Below, piece by piece: positions 1-13,150 of a stretch of DNA of 64,000 nucleotides. Origin of the DNA: Stercorarius parasiticus (Eukaryota; Chordata; Aves; Charadriiformes; Stercorariidae); contig VWZL01000720.1 of assembly GCA_013396915.1 (NCBI GenBank), positions 124,001 through 188,000 of the forward strand, in the 5' to 3' direction. Both the position numbers and the translations under genes were made by a program. The stretch's first letter is position 1; each line of letters opens with the position of its first letter. The notes beneath the pieces were generated by a model that worked only from the letters and a program-made list of their open reading frames with translations, was not told where the DNA came from and ran no database searches.

Positions 1-3000
1 CAAGGTAAAAATCCACCTCTTCCTGTTTTTGGTGTAAGTGTCTTTCAAAAGATAAGACATGCCTAAAACATGAGTCAGTTCCCTACATGCCTTTAGTCTC
101 ATATATGTGACAGTAGAAAGCCACTTCTCTGTGATAACTGGAAAGAAATAGATTTTTTTTTTTTTGTCACCTTTGCTCACTGTGAGTAGTATCTTACTCA
201 CCATATCACCACCCATTCAGATCAGTTAGGCTATTTGTGGAGTACAGCATTATTTGTTGTGTGGGAGATTATCAGAGATAATTTCTCTTGCACTAGAATG
301 TTTCCAATGGGATCACCTCATTTATTCAGGGAACATTTGTAAAAAGGACTCCCTTCTGTAAATGGATTGTGATTTCAATGGAGCAGTGTCCAGATGTGGC
401 AGCTTAGGAACCACGGCTTTGCTTTTAACTTATGTGCATGGCCAAAGGCTGTCCTGGAAAAGAAACCTGTGTGGATTTTATGGTGCACTGTGGTTTCAAT
501 GGAGCCCTGATGGTTTGTGAAAATATTGGCATATTCATCCTGACGCTTTTTTCTGGTTTTGCAGAAAGGCTGTACCTACCTTGCATTTAATGAAGGATTA
601 AATAAATGGCACCTGCCAATCTGGCTCTCTGATACCTGATGCTGCACTCTTTGGAAGAAGCTCCATTTATAATTATTGTTTTATTTGCTTTGATGAAGAT
701 GCCTGGATCTTTTAGCTCCTATAGTGTTTGATTAAGCTGAGTGGTCTGATCAAGGAAATTTTCTTCTGTTTTAATAAAAGTCAACTCAGTGCACAGAATT
801 GGTGGCATGCCAAGATGATGTGTTTTTCTGAAGCCAGAGCTCTGTTTTGTGTGAATGTCATGTAAGGACTGTGAGGTGAGGTGAGGGAGGAAGAGGGAAG
901 CCTTTTTCTCACTAGCAGTGATTTCATTTAAGACCAGATACTGCTCTTCAATGCCTTGCTGTAGCTCGCTGTTGACTCAGGATCAAAGAGGAGCTTTTGC
1001 CAGCTGAGTGACTAGAAGTGGTCTCAGACAGAGAACACGGTATTAACAGCAACCTGCCCTTTGAACGAGCAGAAATTTAGCTATTGTTCTCTTTAGGGAG
1101 AATGAACACCTAGTGCTTTTCACAGTTCTGATATATTTAATTTTTGTAACATAATGCCTGTGAAATGAATGCAAAAATATTTCATTTATAGCCTGTGCAG
1201 TGCAATATGGAGCAGTCAAGAGTTTGTGGTCAAATCCTCAGTCATGCCAAGTAGCTTCATTGTAGTGGTCCTCTAGAAAGGTGTGGGAAACCGCATGTTC
1301 ACTTTTTCTTCACTTCCTTTGCAGTGATCGTGACTGCGTCCAGCCTGGATGCAGAGCGTCTTGCAGGCCATCAGAAGGGATCTGCAGTTCCTTCATGTCT
1401 CAGTGCTTGTCCATCTAGAGAAGTGCATGATAGGGGAATTTCCTAATTTAGTTTCCTGGAGGAATCTACCAATTGACATTAAACTCTGGTGAAGGATAAA
1501 TTTTCACAGTCATGATCGATGTTTATTTTTTTTTTTTCTGGTTTGATTGTATCACTTCAAAGGTACTTCTAATGCTTGTTTGTAAGCTTAACTATGCCTC
1601 TCAGCACACCATAAGCTAATCTGCACTGTTACCTTCCTGATTAAATTGCAAGAATCTTTTTTGTTTATAAGCGGAAAATTTTGATACGAAAGAGTCAAGA
1701 GGCAATATTGGAATATTCTGATCCTTTTTATGCATGGAACTCTAGCACTAAACATTCTCAGTCTTGAGCTTTCTCTTTTGTTATAGGTAATGTATCTACA
1801 TAGATAATCTTTTTTTCCTGTGAATGTTTCTTTTTTAATATAAATTTTCCATTCATTGTCCATTAATATCACTTGGCCCAAAGATAGGCTAATGCATAGG
1901 CAGGCACAGCAATAGGGATATAAATCTTTGCCAGTGACAGTGTCTTGAAACAGCAGTCAGTTAAGATACCATCACTGCAGTGTAATATTGTGGGTAGATT
2001 TTGCTGCCTTTCTGTGACGATATGAGGTGTTGAATCCATACATGTGTGTATGCATAGATATGTATTGAGGTGTGTGTAGATATGCATGTCCAGCTTCATG
2101 CACATTGTAACAACTCTGTTGTGCTGTGTCAGCTGTTGCCCAGTGTGCTCAAGTGGGAGACAAAGGCCTTGACCATGAGGAGTGTGATGGTGTCAGCCCA
2201 ACTGGTCCTGCCTGCGGATCTGGGTTGGTTGAGCACAGGCAGCACTGAATGCATTTCAGCCCTGTTCACTGGTGCATTTGCAGGTTTGGCTTTCCCCAAG
2301 CACTGCCTCAGTGCCATGGTCCTGCAAAGCAGCGATGGTCATTCTCTAGTCCTGAGCTTGTGATGTGGATGTGGCACTTCGAGGCCACATTTAGCTATCC
2401 CAGGCCCATTTAATATCCCTGGAAATCCTGACCTGGGGTTCACCAGTTGTGAACTCAAGAATTGAAGCCAGATTTCAAGGGATTAAATGTACACTTGGCT
2501 TGTTTTATTTCTTGATTGATTTCCACCAGCAGGTCCCAGGTATAGCCACCTTCTTGCCGGTCCCCATAGGGAAGTGCTTTGCTTGTACTGTTTCTCCGGT
2601 TGTTAGACCCTAAACTGATTAATAGCAGTCCGTGAACTCAGTCCACTTGGAAAAGCCATAAAATGCCAGACCAGGAGCAGGAGGCATGAGGACTACACAG
2701 GTCTTGTCTTCCACTTATTGTTGTCACTTGCTGATCAATGCAGGGAGCTGCAGAGAAAGAGCATTTGTGTTGCCCTTCCTCCACTGCCATGTTCCAGCTA
2801 TGGGATCAGAGCTCACAATCTGTTTTTGAATTCACTGGTGGATTCGCTCTGTTTAATAAAAGAAAAAAAATACTCCAGAAGCCAAGCCTGGCTCAGATGT
2901 CAGTCCTGGTTCCCTGCCCTCTTGAGCTGATTGCACAGTCTTGCGCATGCTGCCACTGGGCCACTGATAGGACAAGTCTGGGGAGTTGGCACCAGGAAAT

Positions 3001-6000
3001 CTCCGTGTCACTGATGGCACAGCTACAGAAAAGGATTTTCTTGACAGATGAGACTATAAGAGGTGTGGTTTCAGAGAAAAATTCCTTTGGCAAACACGTT
3101 ACGTTGCCATTTTAAAAATGACATGTTCTGTCAGAAACACTTCTGAGCATTCTTGCTTTAGATTTAGAAACATGCCCTTTGATACAGAGAGCAGACTTCG
3201 GGCTGGATGGAGGTCTTGCCATTGGGCATCCACCTTTTCGAAGGAAAGGCTATTTTTTTAAAATCACAGAGTTCAAGCCCACCTGTCTTCACCCTGTCAG
3301 CATTAGCTGCCACATGTCGTACTCCTGAACTTCTGGCACGTACAGCACTCTCCTGGCTGGAGTGCAGGGACTGGTGGTTCTCTTGGGTTGCGAGTCATTC
3401 CCTCCTTGCTGTACAGCTGCTCTGCTTAACATTTTAAGAGCACAGTTTAAAACCTGAAGCCGATGAAACACATGATACCCAACTATCTGTAGCATGAAAT
3501 GGTATGTTAGCTCTTCAAAGACAGCCTGGAGCCTCACGGTTGTCCTCTCCAACAGATCCTGCTATCTGCTAAACATAAAATGACATTGTGTAAATAGCCT
3601 CACTTGCATCAAAGTCAGTTCACCAGCTGTGGATATGGCTCCACATGTCTGGTATGTTCTTTACCAGCTGAGATAGTGGTATTTAAAGTGACCTTTACTG
3701 AAGTTTTTGACACTCTGTTGTTTCTCACTGCATCTGGCTCTGCTTTGGCTTTCTTAACATTCCTGTGACATCTTTTTCTTTCTGGGAGCTGTTTTAAAAA
3801 CAAAACTTTGTATATCTGAAAGCATTAAAGCAAAAAAGTTCATGAACAGAGAGCAGAACAGTTTGTTTCTGACTCTGCTTGCTTATAGCTGGATTCAAAA
3901 GAAGCTGACACATCAGTCATCTCATATACAGTCCCATTCATTTTAAGATACAATCCACAATGTTTGTCTGTGTAAAAGGCCATAATGAAAGCAAAAGTGT
4001 TGGAAGAAATAAGCTTGTTTATTTTTTATGGGTGTTCCTTCCTTCCTAGTTTAATGAAACGCTGTATCTTTATGTAGCTCTGGATAATAAATACATCTTT
4101 AAGCAGTTACTGTTCATGCAAATTAAGCCTAATGGGCAGTTTAATTTATGTGCCCAATACATTCAACTAGTCAGCACTGTCTGTGCTGAAAAAAACTGAC
4201 CATTGAGCAAGTTATTGGTGTAGTATGAAGTATGTGGATTTTATTGTGTAAAGTAGTATCCAAGTCATGTTAGGACGCATCAAAATTACTTCAGTCTACC
4301 AAGTTCTCTGATACAAAGCTACAAGCATGTGAACATTTGAAAGCTGAGCTTCTGAAGGTTTGGATACATTTGTCTTTTGCTGGAATTTGTTAAATTTGAA
4401 TAAATCTTACCAAGAAAAGCCTTTTTTTTGTGCTGTTTCATCCTCAGTGGCCCCATTTCTTGTCAGAAGTCCTCTGTGGTATGCTACTATAAAGAAGGAC
4501 TTAGAACAAAATGTGTTGGCACCAAACACTGTGTGAATCTGAAAATGGACCAAAGCTGTGGATGCAGTTATGATTTTTGCAAATGAGTGATCGGATTTGG
4601 AACAAAACCGCTCCAAAGGTTGGGAGATGTACTGTTTCATGGAAGCAGGCTGACACTGCTGAGAAGGCAAGGTCACGATTTAATAAACAGCACTTTTTCA
4701 TTCTCCCTTCTTAATTGCAGAAGTCAGTCAGAGTTCAGCTCCTGCATGATAGGCAACAAGGAAAAACAATTTCTTCGTCCCTTTTGCTGGCTTTTTCTCA
4801 CAGTATGTGTAAAACTAAGGGGTGATCTTTTTCCTACCTGTTTCAGTAACTAAAGTTACAACAAACAATTCAGGATTGCACATAATAATGATAGCTCAGT
4901 GTGTTTAGAAAGCTTACTTTGCCCTGTAGCAGCCCACACATGTTTCACCATGTGGGGTTTTTCAGTCTAAACCTCCTTTAGTGCTCTATAGCTGCCGGGA
5001 GCAAAGGAGGCCGCTTGGGTGGGTGGGCAGCACCCTTGTCCTGCCTTCACTCTGCCCTGGGGAGCAGTGGGTTCTGAAATAGGTTCCAGTAGCCTCTGCC
5101 CTGATTTTCAAAAGAATGAGCACCTCATTTAGTGACCCATTTGCCCGTGGTTCACTGAACTCGCCCAGCCATGGCCATTTTATTCTGGTTCTCAAGCCAG
5201 CAGCTCTTGGGGCTGCCAGGCCTTCTTGTCTCTTTCCTGCTGGCAGTAGTTGGACTTTTGCCCATCTACGTTTCCCCTGTTTGCCCCTAATGCGGGGCTG
5301 ATTTTTGTAGCATTGCTCTGGCAGCACAGTCCTGCTCACTGTGAATTAACCCTGCTGCTGTAATTCCTGGAGACTGGGCTGGTTGCTGCAGAGGTTTCTG
5401 TACGTGCGTGAGTCTTGCAGGATCCATCACTGGGCTCTTGGTACCTTCCAGCTTGGCTAAAGAGCTTTGCTGGTTTTTGCGGGCATGAAACTGCATCTTG
5501 GTTCATAGTTCTGTGGTGTCTTTTACTTTTGAAAGACAAATTCCCTCCTATTGTTTTCTTCTTCCCTGCAGATTTGTAGTCTGCCTTCGAGAAAGACTTC
5601 TCCTTGCAGCTTTTGTTTATTAAACTGAGGAAAAAAGAACAACCCTCCAAAACCAAAGCACTATCATTTATTGGCAGCATGGCAGTGATTCAGGCTAACT
5701 GGGTGGCAAGCACAAATCCTTTCTTGAGTGTATCATGTTATTTGGGAATATCATTACAATAGCACATGTTTTACAGAGCAGTATTTCCTCAGTGTCCTAG
5801 CCCTGGAAAACCTCCTGTTACTGGACACTCACCAAGTTGTTAATGGAGAGTTTGGAAGCAGCCATCATGTGGCAAGATTTATAAACATGCATTGGCTATC
5901 TTCTTGCTCCTTCCTGGATCACGAGACCTAATCACATATTTGGAAAAAGGTTTCCATTTCCTCCTAAACTAGGGCTCAAAGGCCCAAACCTACCAGTACG

Positions 6001-7150
6001 TTCTAGCAGGCTTATTTCTCATAGCTGTGTTCCCAGAAAAAGGCACAGAGAATGTAAAAAAAGGTATTTCCAAGATTAGCCTGCTAGCCAGAAACATCCT
6101 GAGAAGAGTAATTTGCCTAGAGGCATGGCTGGTGAACATATTCTTGCTGTTCTTAGTTCTCCCACATTGCTGCCATTTGAGGCTTCCCTATTATTTTCTG
6201 ATAGCTTTTATTTTCAGATGCTTTTCTGGCTAGCTCTCCTTGCATGTCTGATTCCTGGGGTCCTGGATTATTTGAACTGCAAGAAATACTGGCTGTAATT
6301 CTTTCATTCTCTCTTTTTGTAAAAAAAGGTATCTTCAAGTATCTGTTTGTGAATCTCCAACATGGTACCTCTCTAATCTGATCCTTTCATTGGTGCTAGT
6401 GCATAATGCCTTGCATTTTCTCACTTTTCTACCCTGTTACTACAGTGTTTTACTGCTTAGGTACAGTGGAGCCCCTGTGAAGGCAGGAAGATACGGCGCT
6501 TCTGAAAGTCAGCCCTGTAGCGACATAGCAAAGCATCACATGCATTGGTAGTGGTGGTGACATGGAAATTCCTGCATTGTATAATAGATATTAATACTAC
6601 AAATCAGCCAAGTTCTGAATTTGTATTCTTTCAGGGGACTGCATTCACAGAAAAGCCCGCAGTCACCTTTTCAGACCTGGTTATGGGATCAGTGCTGTTG
6701 CTAATTCTATTATGGCTCAGGAACAAGAGCGCTGTGATTTAGAAAGGTTACTTTCTTTACATGAGCTAACTTGATGACAGCAGCAGTATTGCTGGTGAAA
6801 AGCAGCATCCCATCAAAGCTGTACTTTGCATAAAGCAGCAAGCATGCCTCAGTACTGTCAATAACCCACTTCCTGTGGCCCTATTAATTTGCAGACAGAA
6901 AAAGGGTGATATTTAGGCAAAAGACGCTCTTTAGTGTGTAGGACTGTTAGCATAAGAAAGGAGGCTTGGCGTATCTCCAGCCTGCTCCCTCTGACCCAGG
7001 GCTTCCTCAAAAGCGAAGCTGTGAGGGTTTTGGTGTGAGAGTGCAGACCCTTCCCAGAGGAGCTCCTTCTCCCAGCCTGGGCTTGGGGCAGCCGGGAGCA
7101 CCTGGCAGCATGATGCCGTGCTGCCACGTCTGCACGCCCGTTTCCTTGTC

Positions 7151-7186
7151 ACTGGTGTAAATCAGGAGTGACTTCAGTGAAGCCAC
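7151..7186. repeat. Candidate second fragment of the palindromic ancient repeat
   Basis: ACTGGTGTAAATCAGGAGTG and ACTTCAGTGAAGCC correspond to the arm GGTGTAAATC.GGAGTAACT plus the central CACTGAAGTC of the same palindromic family as at 28149. The copy is diverged. Confidence 0.4.
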
Positions 7187-8081
7187 AGAAGCAAGCCGTT
7201 ATCACACACAACTGAGAGAAATAGGACTAAAAGAGAGAATTGGGATGAATTATACTTTTTTTGTTAAATGCCATTAGTGCTGAAGTTCTTATCAGAACTT
7301 TATTTGGTTTCTATGACCTCTCTTTTATACTTATAGTTGTCTTGATGTATCTGAATGCCAAATAAAAACTGTGGTAGACACTTTAAATACAGGAGAGGCT
7401 TGAGATAAGTGTTTGGAATTGGGGAAATAGCAGGAGATTTGTTTGGCTGCTGTATTGATAAAGCCACTAGCACAACCCATAGAATTGTCTTAAACCATAG
7501 TAGTAAAAGGTGTATTTTCTGGAAAATTGAAATGCTAGTTTCTTTTCTTTTTTTTGGATATGGCATGGTAGGGAGCTGGTTAAGACTTGGCCCCATTTAC
7601 AGAGCATCTTGGAAGCAGTTTAAGAAAAAAGATGAATTAATTATATTTGTTTAAAAAAATAGCTTTAGTTTGAAAATAGCATGAGAAGGTGCAGCATGAA
7701 AGATATTGTAAGAATAATTGAGAACAGGAATTTAGAAGGAAAGGTTTTTTCTTTATCAAAATTCTGCATATGAAATGGTTTAGTCTGCTCCTTACTAGAA
7801 ACCAAGAGCTAACCTATGTCATTCTAAAATGTGCAGTTGGAAGCTGGAAGCAGTGAGAAAGCATGGCCAAGCGTACACCAGAAAGCAATTCTTCCTCTGT
7901 CTCCTCTTCATATTGCTTAATGAAAAAGCAGCACTGTAGAGCCCGGCATGTTTCTTTTGTGTCAATACGTGTGTGTTTGCACGCTGTGACCACAGAAAAA
8001 TGCAAAACCCAAACCTCTTTCACCTCAATGATATTTCAAAAGGATTCCGGGTCTAAAATGAAAAAGAAAAATAAGTTGTTT

Positions 8082-8115
8082 CTTGTTTGTTTGTTTGCTT
8101 TGGTTTGGTTTTGCT
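8082..8115. repeat. TTTG-type simple repeat
   Basis: CTTGTTTGTTTGTTTGCTTT followed by GGTTTGGTTTTGC; an interrupted tetranucleotide/pentanucleotide repeat. Confidence 0.7.
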
Positions 8116-9700
8116 AGAGCTACAAATACACCATGGAGACTGTACAATCAGGAGAAGGCCTGGTAGGCTCATTTGTGCCCTCCTTGCCAGAGCCGCTGGA
8201 GAAGACCTCATGGCATCTCTACACTGGGGTGGCATTGGGATGGCCAAAGGCTCCTGCGACTGGAGGGCTGAACGGGGATGTAGAGAGTCTCCCGCAGCAA
8301 TGCCTGCGTCCCACTGCCTGGTCAGAAGAGGGTTAAGGGCTGCTCCACTCCATAGTTCAGAGGAATTTGAAGGAAAAAGGTGTGCCTTTTTTTCCAGGAA
8401 ATCAGAAGACACAAAGGGAGATGCCTTTGGGCCTTTGCTACTTCAGTCATAGGAAGAAGCTGTGTTTTACGTTACTCTGGCATTGTCTTTGGCTGAGTAA
8501 GTCATGCCCAGAGGAAAAGGGCCAGTGTAGACTTTGAGGCGGGACCGTGCTGAGATTTTCCTACACCAGTGAACAAGCTCTTCCCAATTTATAGTGTCTT
8601 TGAAGGCAGCTTCGCTACTGGACCATGAGCTGCTGCGTGGGAGCTGAACTTCCTTGCATAATTCAGGCCCCAGCTCAGTTTTTTTCTAGTTGTAAATTGA
8701 TCAGGCCATTGATTTGTTGCAAGCAGCAGAATTTAGAGGGATTTTAGGTGTGGGAGTCTGCTCTAAGATCTGGTTTTACATTGTTAATTTAGCAGCATAA
8801 AGCTGCACGTGCCCTTCTTCTAACAAACAGCATTTAATAGTGGTCATTTTGACTGGGGTTTGGTTGTGGTTTTTTTGATGATCAAGATATTTTGCCTGCT
8901 TTTTAGGAAGACAAAGAGTCCAGCCAAACTCGTAAAGACAATCACCTGGTTTAAGCTTGGGAACCCAGACATGCTTTTCCAAGTACAGGAAGGAAACTGT
9001 TGCTTGGCAAAAATGGAGCACAAACAAAGAAAGAAACAGTGGGAATGTGATTACCAGGCACATGGAAAACAACTTTCAAGCAAGTCTCTTTAAGATGAAG
9101 AAGGTTAAGACTGATCCTGTCTGCACTGACCCCAAGCAAGTCACCACTGACCCAAATCCAGCCAAGCAGTACGAGCTAGCAAGAAAGCAACCACATACCA
9201 GTTTGCAGAAATGAGTTTTGTTATGGTATTACTGCTGAACTAGGCTGTGTAAGAAAGAGGCAGGACACCTTAGAAGGGCAGTATAATAACTTCCTTCTGG
9301 GAAGAAATTCGAGAATTTCCTCTTGGTGTGGCTGAGATGGCAGAGGTAGATGTGCCATTGCTCACAGTTCAGCAGCAGTTCCCCTCTCCAGATTCTCACA
9401 TCCTACATGGAGCCAGCGACTCTCACAGCTGCGAAGAGCAAACCACACTCCAAAACTATTTGTGGGGAGCCTCCAGGTTGCTGTGACATTTAGTGCTGCA
9501 ATACAGAGAAGGGGATGCTTAGAGCTGCCTCTGCATCTACCCATTCAAAAATTCCCCACCCTTTCTCGGAGGTGACCGTCTGCAACACTGTTGGATTTGC
9601 TGGCGTTGCTGCAAATGCCAAGCAGCCTCAGCAAGTGCTGCAAGACTGACTGAACTTTGCAGCACTGGGCAATGAAAACGGGGGAATTACGAACCAAAGG

Positions 9701-9820
9701 AAACATAGGGCTGGAAGGGACACGCAGAGACCATCAAATCTTTTTCCTGACAAAACTGTTTCTGGCAGCTCCTTGTCTCATGTGCCCTTGAAAATCCCCT
9801 GTGCCTTCACAGCTAGGATG
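9701..9820 (-). mobile_element. Probable old CR1 relic
   Basis: The segment AACATAGGGCTGGAAGGGAC followed by CAGAGACCATCAAATC resembles the 3' CR1 block GGTTGGAAGGGACCTT..GGTCATCTAGTCC. The later CCTTGAAAATCCCCTGTG resembles the next CR1 block. Divergence is high and the ATTCTATG tail is missing, so this is either an ancient copy or a chance similarity. Confidence 0.45.
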
Positions 9821-10325
9821 GCCTCAGGGTGTTGGTCCCAGCCAGGATTCTGCCTGCATCCCCTCGATGGAGACCTCAGACACCTTGCAGTGCCAGTTGC
9901 TTGTGACTTTTTCCCTTCACGTTCATCCCAGTTTTTTCTTTCGGCTCATAATACTCAAACACAGAGGGTTCCTTTAATAACTGTCAGAAAACGAGAGAAA
10001 AACTCTTGTCTGAACACTAGCTCCCAGACCCCAAACCCGCTGGGTGGATTTACTGTGCCCCCTGCCCAAATCAACTCTGGTACATGCAAAAAAAAAAAAA
10101 TTATTTTCCACTCTTTGTGTCATATACTGCCAGAATTTACTGCAGGATTTTTCTGCCCTCTTATATGAGGCTGGACTCATTTCTGTGTACAGCGTGCACC
10201 CCCCATAGTTCCTTCCCTGCTTGGTTACCCCAGGACACGTAGGCAGTGTCTCTGGGTGCCCTGGTTCTCCCAGCCCCTCAGGGGAGAGGGGATGTGGACC
10301 CCTGGCCTCAGCATTGCTCCTTGCA

Positions 10326-10459
10326 CGGGGCACCGCCAGGGTGTATCGCTTCCTCTCGAGGCGGTGGTGTTAGGATCCCGGCAGTGTTCGTGCTGCCTGA
10401 CACACGAGCATTGCCTCCCAGGACAATTTCAACAGTTTCCCACAGCGACAGCGTCTCCG
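10326..10459. other. Local CpG cluster
   Basis: Eleven CpG dinucleotides in 134 nt, for example ACGGGGCACCGCC, CTCGAGGCGG and CAGCGACAGCGTCTCCG. The flanks are CpG-poor. It is too small for a standard CpG island and has no clear TATA element or first exon next to it. Confidence 0.6.
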
Positions 10460-12225
10460 ATAGCTGAAATTTCTGATCTAATAACAGATCTTCATGTCTC
10501 AGCAGACGCTGTGGCTTCAGCAAACTATGTACTGTCAAGTGTAGAAGGTGGTGTTTATGCATATATTTTTAATCCTTGCTTGCACAGTACTTTGAAGGTG
10601 TAAAATAACTTGGAAATGCTGGCTTCTTATTGTTACTATTATCACTGTCATCTTAATTTTCCATCATTTTGAATATCAGTTATTCATGAGAAATCAGTGC
10701 AACAAGTGGGTGTTCTTCCAAACCTTTTTAGTTTATATTGTTTTCAGTCACGTCATGCCAGATGTCTTGGAGGAATCTGATCTGACACAAACCCAGAGAA
10801 GTCACTGTAAAACTGTATACAAAAAGACACAGGCTGATACACTGCAGCTGGTGACACCAGCAGATATAGATGTTATTTGCAAAACTCTTCCTTCACTCTG
10901 AGAGCGCGCGAGGGCAAGGGAAGAGCCCATGCTGCAGAGAGCAGCAGCAACACAAATAGCCTTGAGAGCAAGCTTTGGCTGAGGTGTGTGTTTTGTGCTT
11001 ATCGCTTAATTTAGCAATATCGGGAAAACCCACGAAGGAAAAGCATTTGGATATTTTCCAGATGCAGAATGATGCAGGAAGAAGCAGAGCTGTAATTAAG
11101 CGTGCTTGCCTACTAAAATATGTGTACAATCGCTATGGGATACTGTAACTAGCAGCATCTATGGGACTATTTTTAAAGCTGAAGCTGTAATACTGTGCTA
11201 GCGTGCCTAACGTCTGTGCCTGTGCTTGGCAAACCTGCCTCCGCATGGCAGGTTTAGGTTCTGTGCATCTTAGGGAATGATGCTTCTACTGTGCTCAGTT
11301 GCATCAGCCGAGAAATCTTTCTCAAACTTGGGTGTATCTGAGCCCTGTGCAGAATCAGTGGGTGATTTCCACCACCAACAGCCCACTGTTGCAAGGATTT
11401 ACTTTATTCCGTACAGAGTAATTACAGAAGAGAGGCAACTGTTCGGGGTTTTTTTTCTGATTGCACAGTGATTCTGTGTGCCAAGAAGCCACTAAAAAGA
11501 AATAGAAATAGTGCAAGAGATTGTGTGTGACAGGAATAGAGCCTGTCACAGAGTTGCAGATTAAATATTGCATGTGCGCTTTGATAAGTGGCTGCAACTG
11601 GCTCTAATTTTCTTAGTGCTGCCCAGCTGCTTTGATCAGGAATGAAACTGTTAACAGTGCTGACAATTAAATTATTGTTGATGGGCACTGCAGTTTGAAC
11701 TTCCCCTGACGAACAGTGGCAGATCACACCCGTCACCGCTATTGTTTCAGGCTTTCTTTGGACATATTGCTGGGTTGAATCACGCTGCGCTTCTTTTCAA
11801 GATTTTCTTCCACAGTCACCGTGGTTAGAGAGTTGCTCTGATTTTCCGAGAGAGAGCTGGGATCGTAGACAGCGTGCTGGCAGCACGTGGGAGGTGTGTT
11901 TCATTGCCATGTGCCCCTGGACCACAGGCTTTGTGTGCGAGTGTCTTCTCTGGGTCCTGTGCTGATCTGCAGCTTGGAGGAGTGTAGCATCCAGGAGGGG
12001 ACCAGAAAGCCTCTGTGCCCGTAGTAGTCAGCGAGGATCTGGGGTAGGGACGGCAGCTCTGAATGCAGACGTTGCATGGGAGAGGAGAGTGATTGGCATC
12101 TGAGACAGCGAGAGCTGTGGTGAGTGTCCTTTCCTCCTCCTTCCCCAAGACTGATCCCAGCCTTCCTACTTTCCTATAGCTCTTTAAAGTCTTCCCTCCT
12201 GTAAGCTTTTTTGTTATTCCTTTCA

Positions 12226-12324
12226 ATCTCTTTCTTTTTTTACCTGCCCTCCTCTTCTCCCCTCATCTCCCATTCTCCTCCTTTTGGTCTCCCCTTCTTT
12301 CTGTGTTTCTTTCCCCCTACCTCT
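12226..12324. repeat. Pyrimidine-rich tract, about 100 nt
   Basis: About 100 nt of mostly C and T on the + strand, with scattered purines (for example TACCTGCCC and TTTTGG). It is long enough to have triplex-forming potential in principle, but no exon follows it that I can support. Confidence 0.65.
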
Positions 12325-12942
12325 GAGGCTGGACACAGTCTCATGCAAATGTAGTGGGTTCTTTGAACGTTTGTAGCCTTATGCTTCGGGAACTGTTGAC
12401 TGACAAGAATTGTCTATAATGGATTTAGAAGTACCTGAACACCCTATTTGCATTTCTGCCTGTCTGCTCAGAAACACAGGCATTCAGCTCCCTTGAGGCT
12501 TGAATTCTGCTAGAAGCAGCTGTGGCAGTAGCATCCTGTGATTTGCTTCATCAGTTGACGTTTTCAGGAATTTGGTCTGATATAACGAAGTTGGCTGTTT
12601 TACTGCCCTTTGCTGCTGAACAACTTGGGTAACTTCTCACCTACCTAAGGGGATGGAGTTCCCTAGATAGGCTTTATAAGTGAGAGCCCACATGAAAGTG
12701 TGCCGAGTGTGCCTCCTCCTTATGTTGTTGTTGTTATTGTTATTCAGCAGTCTGTATTGATTTGTGGTATAATATTTTATTCAGCTAAAATCCTGATCAA
12801 CCCAAGTATGCTCTGTGTCTAGATTGCTCGTATAATTAGTTTTAGTAGCAATTTCAAGATCAGGAGCAAATCCTCTACAAAATTAGGTTTTGCCTATGTA
12901 AATAAGTTGTACTACTTTTAACTACCGTTCTGTAACATAGAT

Positions 12943-13150
12943 CTAACCCTCCCCTAGTGCAAATTCAGGTATGCCAGTATGAACATGTTTATACCAGTGT
13001 AGCTTGTTCCCCTGTGGGAAAGGAGAACAAGCTGTTCCAGTATAGAGCACTTTTATTTGGCTCTGACTACATCCACACTTTTGTTGTATTGGCAGAAATA
13101 TACCAGCAAATAATAGTTGTAATTTAACATGGGTGAACTGGTACAAAATT
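12943..13150. mobile_element. Ancient non-autonomous DNA-transposon-like repeat relic
   Basis: The stretch contains repeated ATACCAG / CCAGTATA words: TATACCAGTGTAGCTTGTTC, GTTCCAGTATAGAGCACTTT and AAATATACCAGCAAA. There is a perfect 9-bp inverted repeat, AGCTTGTTC (13001-13009) and GAACAAGCT (13025-13033). I recognise this word pattern from an old repeat family widespread in turtles, crocodilians and birds. The family name is not certain. Assignment is by pattern memory and visible symmetry, not by search. Confidence 0.45.

Larger units (their letters stand above)
1..10000. other. Non-coding stretch: 5' UTR intron of OSBPL5 or upstream intergenic DNA, first part
   Basis: No open frame here has both splice-like flanks and recognisable protein similarity; the longest are about 120 codons and low in complexity or compositionally random. 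The base composition is AT-rich with few CpG. Contents I can point to are poly-T tracts near 151-165 and 1527-1540, a cryptic TG/ATG-rich segment at 2043-2090, a (TTTG)n tract at 8082-8115, a palindromic-repeat fragment at 7151-7186 and a CR1-like relic from 9701. There is no CpG island that would mark a promoter. Confidence 0.7.

Noticed and set aside
1322..1430. Possible non-coding exon after the tract CTTCACTTCCTTTGCAG
   Set aside because: The acceptor looks good, but no convincing GT donor follows at a plausible distance and there is no similarity to support it.
8053..8452. Overlapping ORFs of about 120 codons on both strands
   Set aside because: Both strands are open because of local GC content; neither resembles a known protein and neither has splice-site support.
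10088..10100. A13 run as the tail of a processed retrogene
   Set aside because: No coding similarity lies upstream and no target-site duplication is visible.
9974..10333. 119-codon minus-strand ORF across the CpG-rich patch
   Set aside because: It includes a Phe run from a poly-A tract, has no recognisable domain and no splice context; it is consistent with chance in GC-rich DNA.
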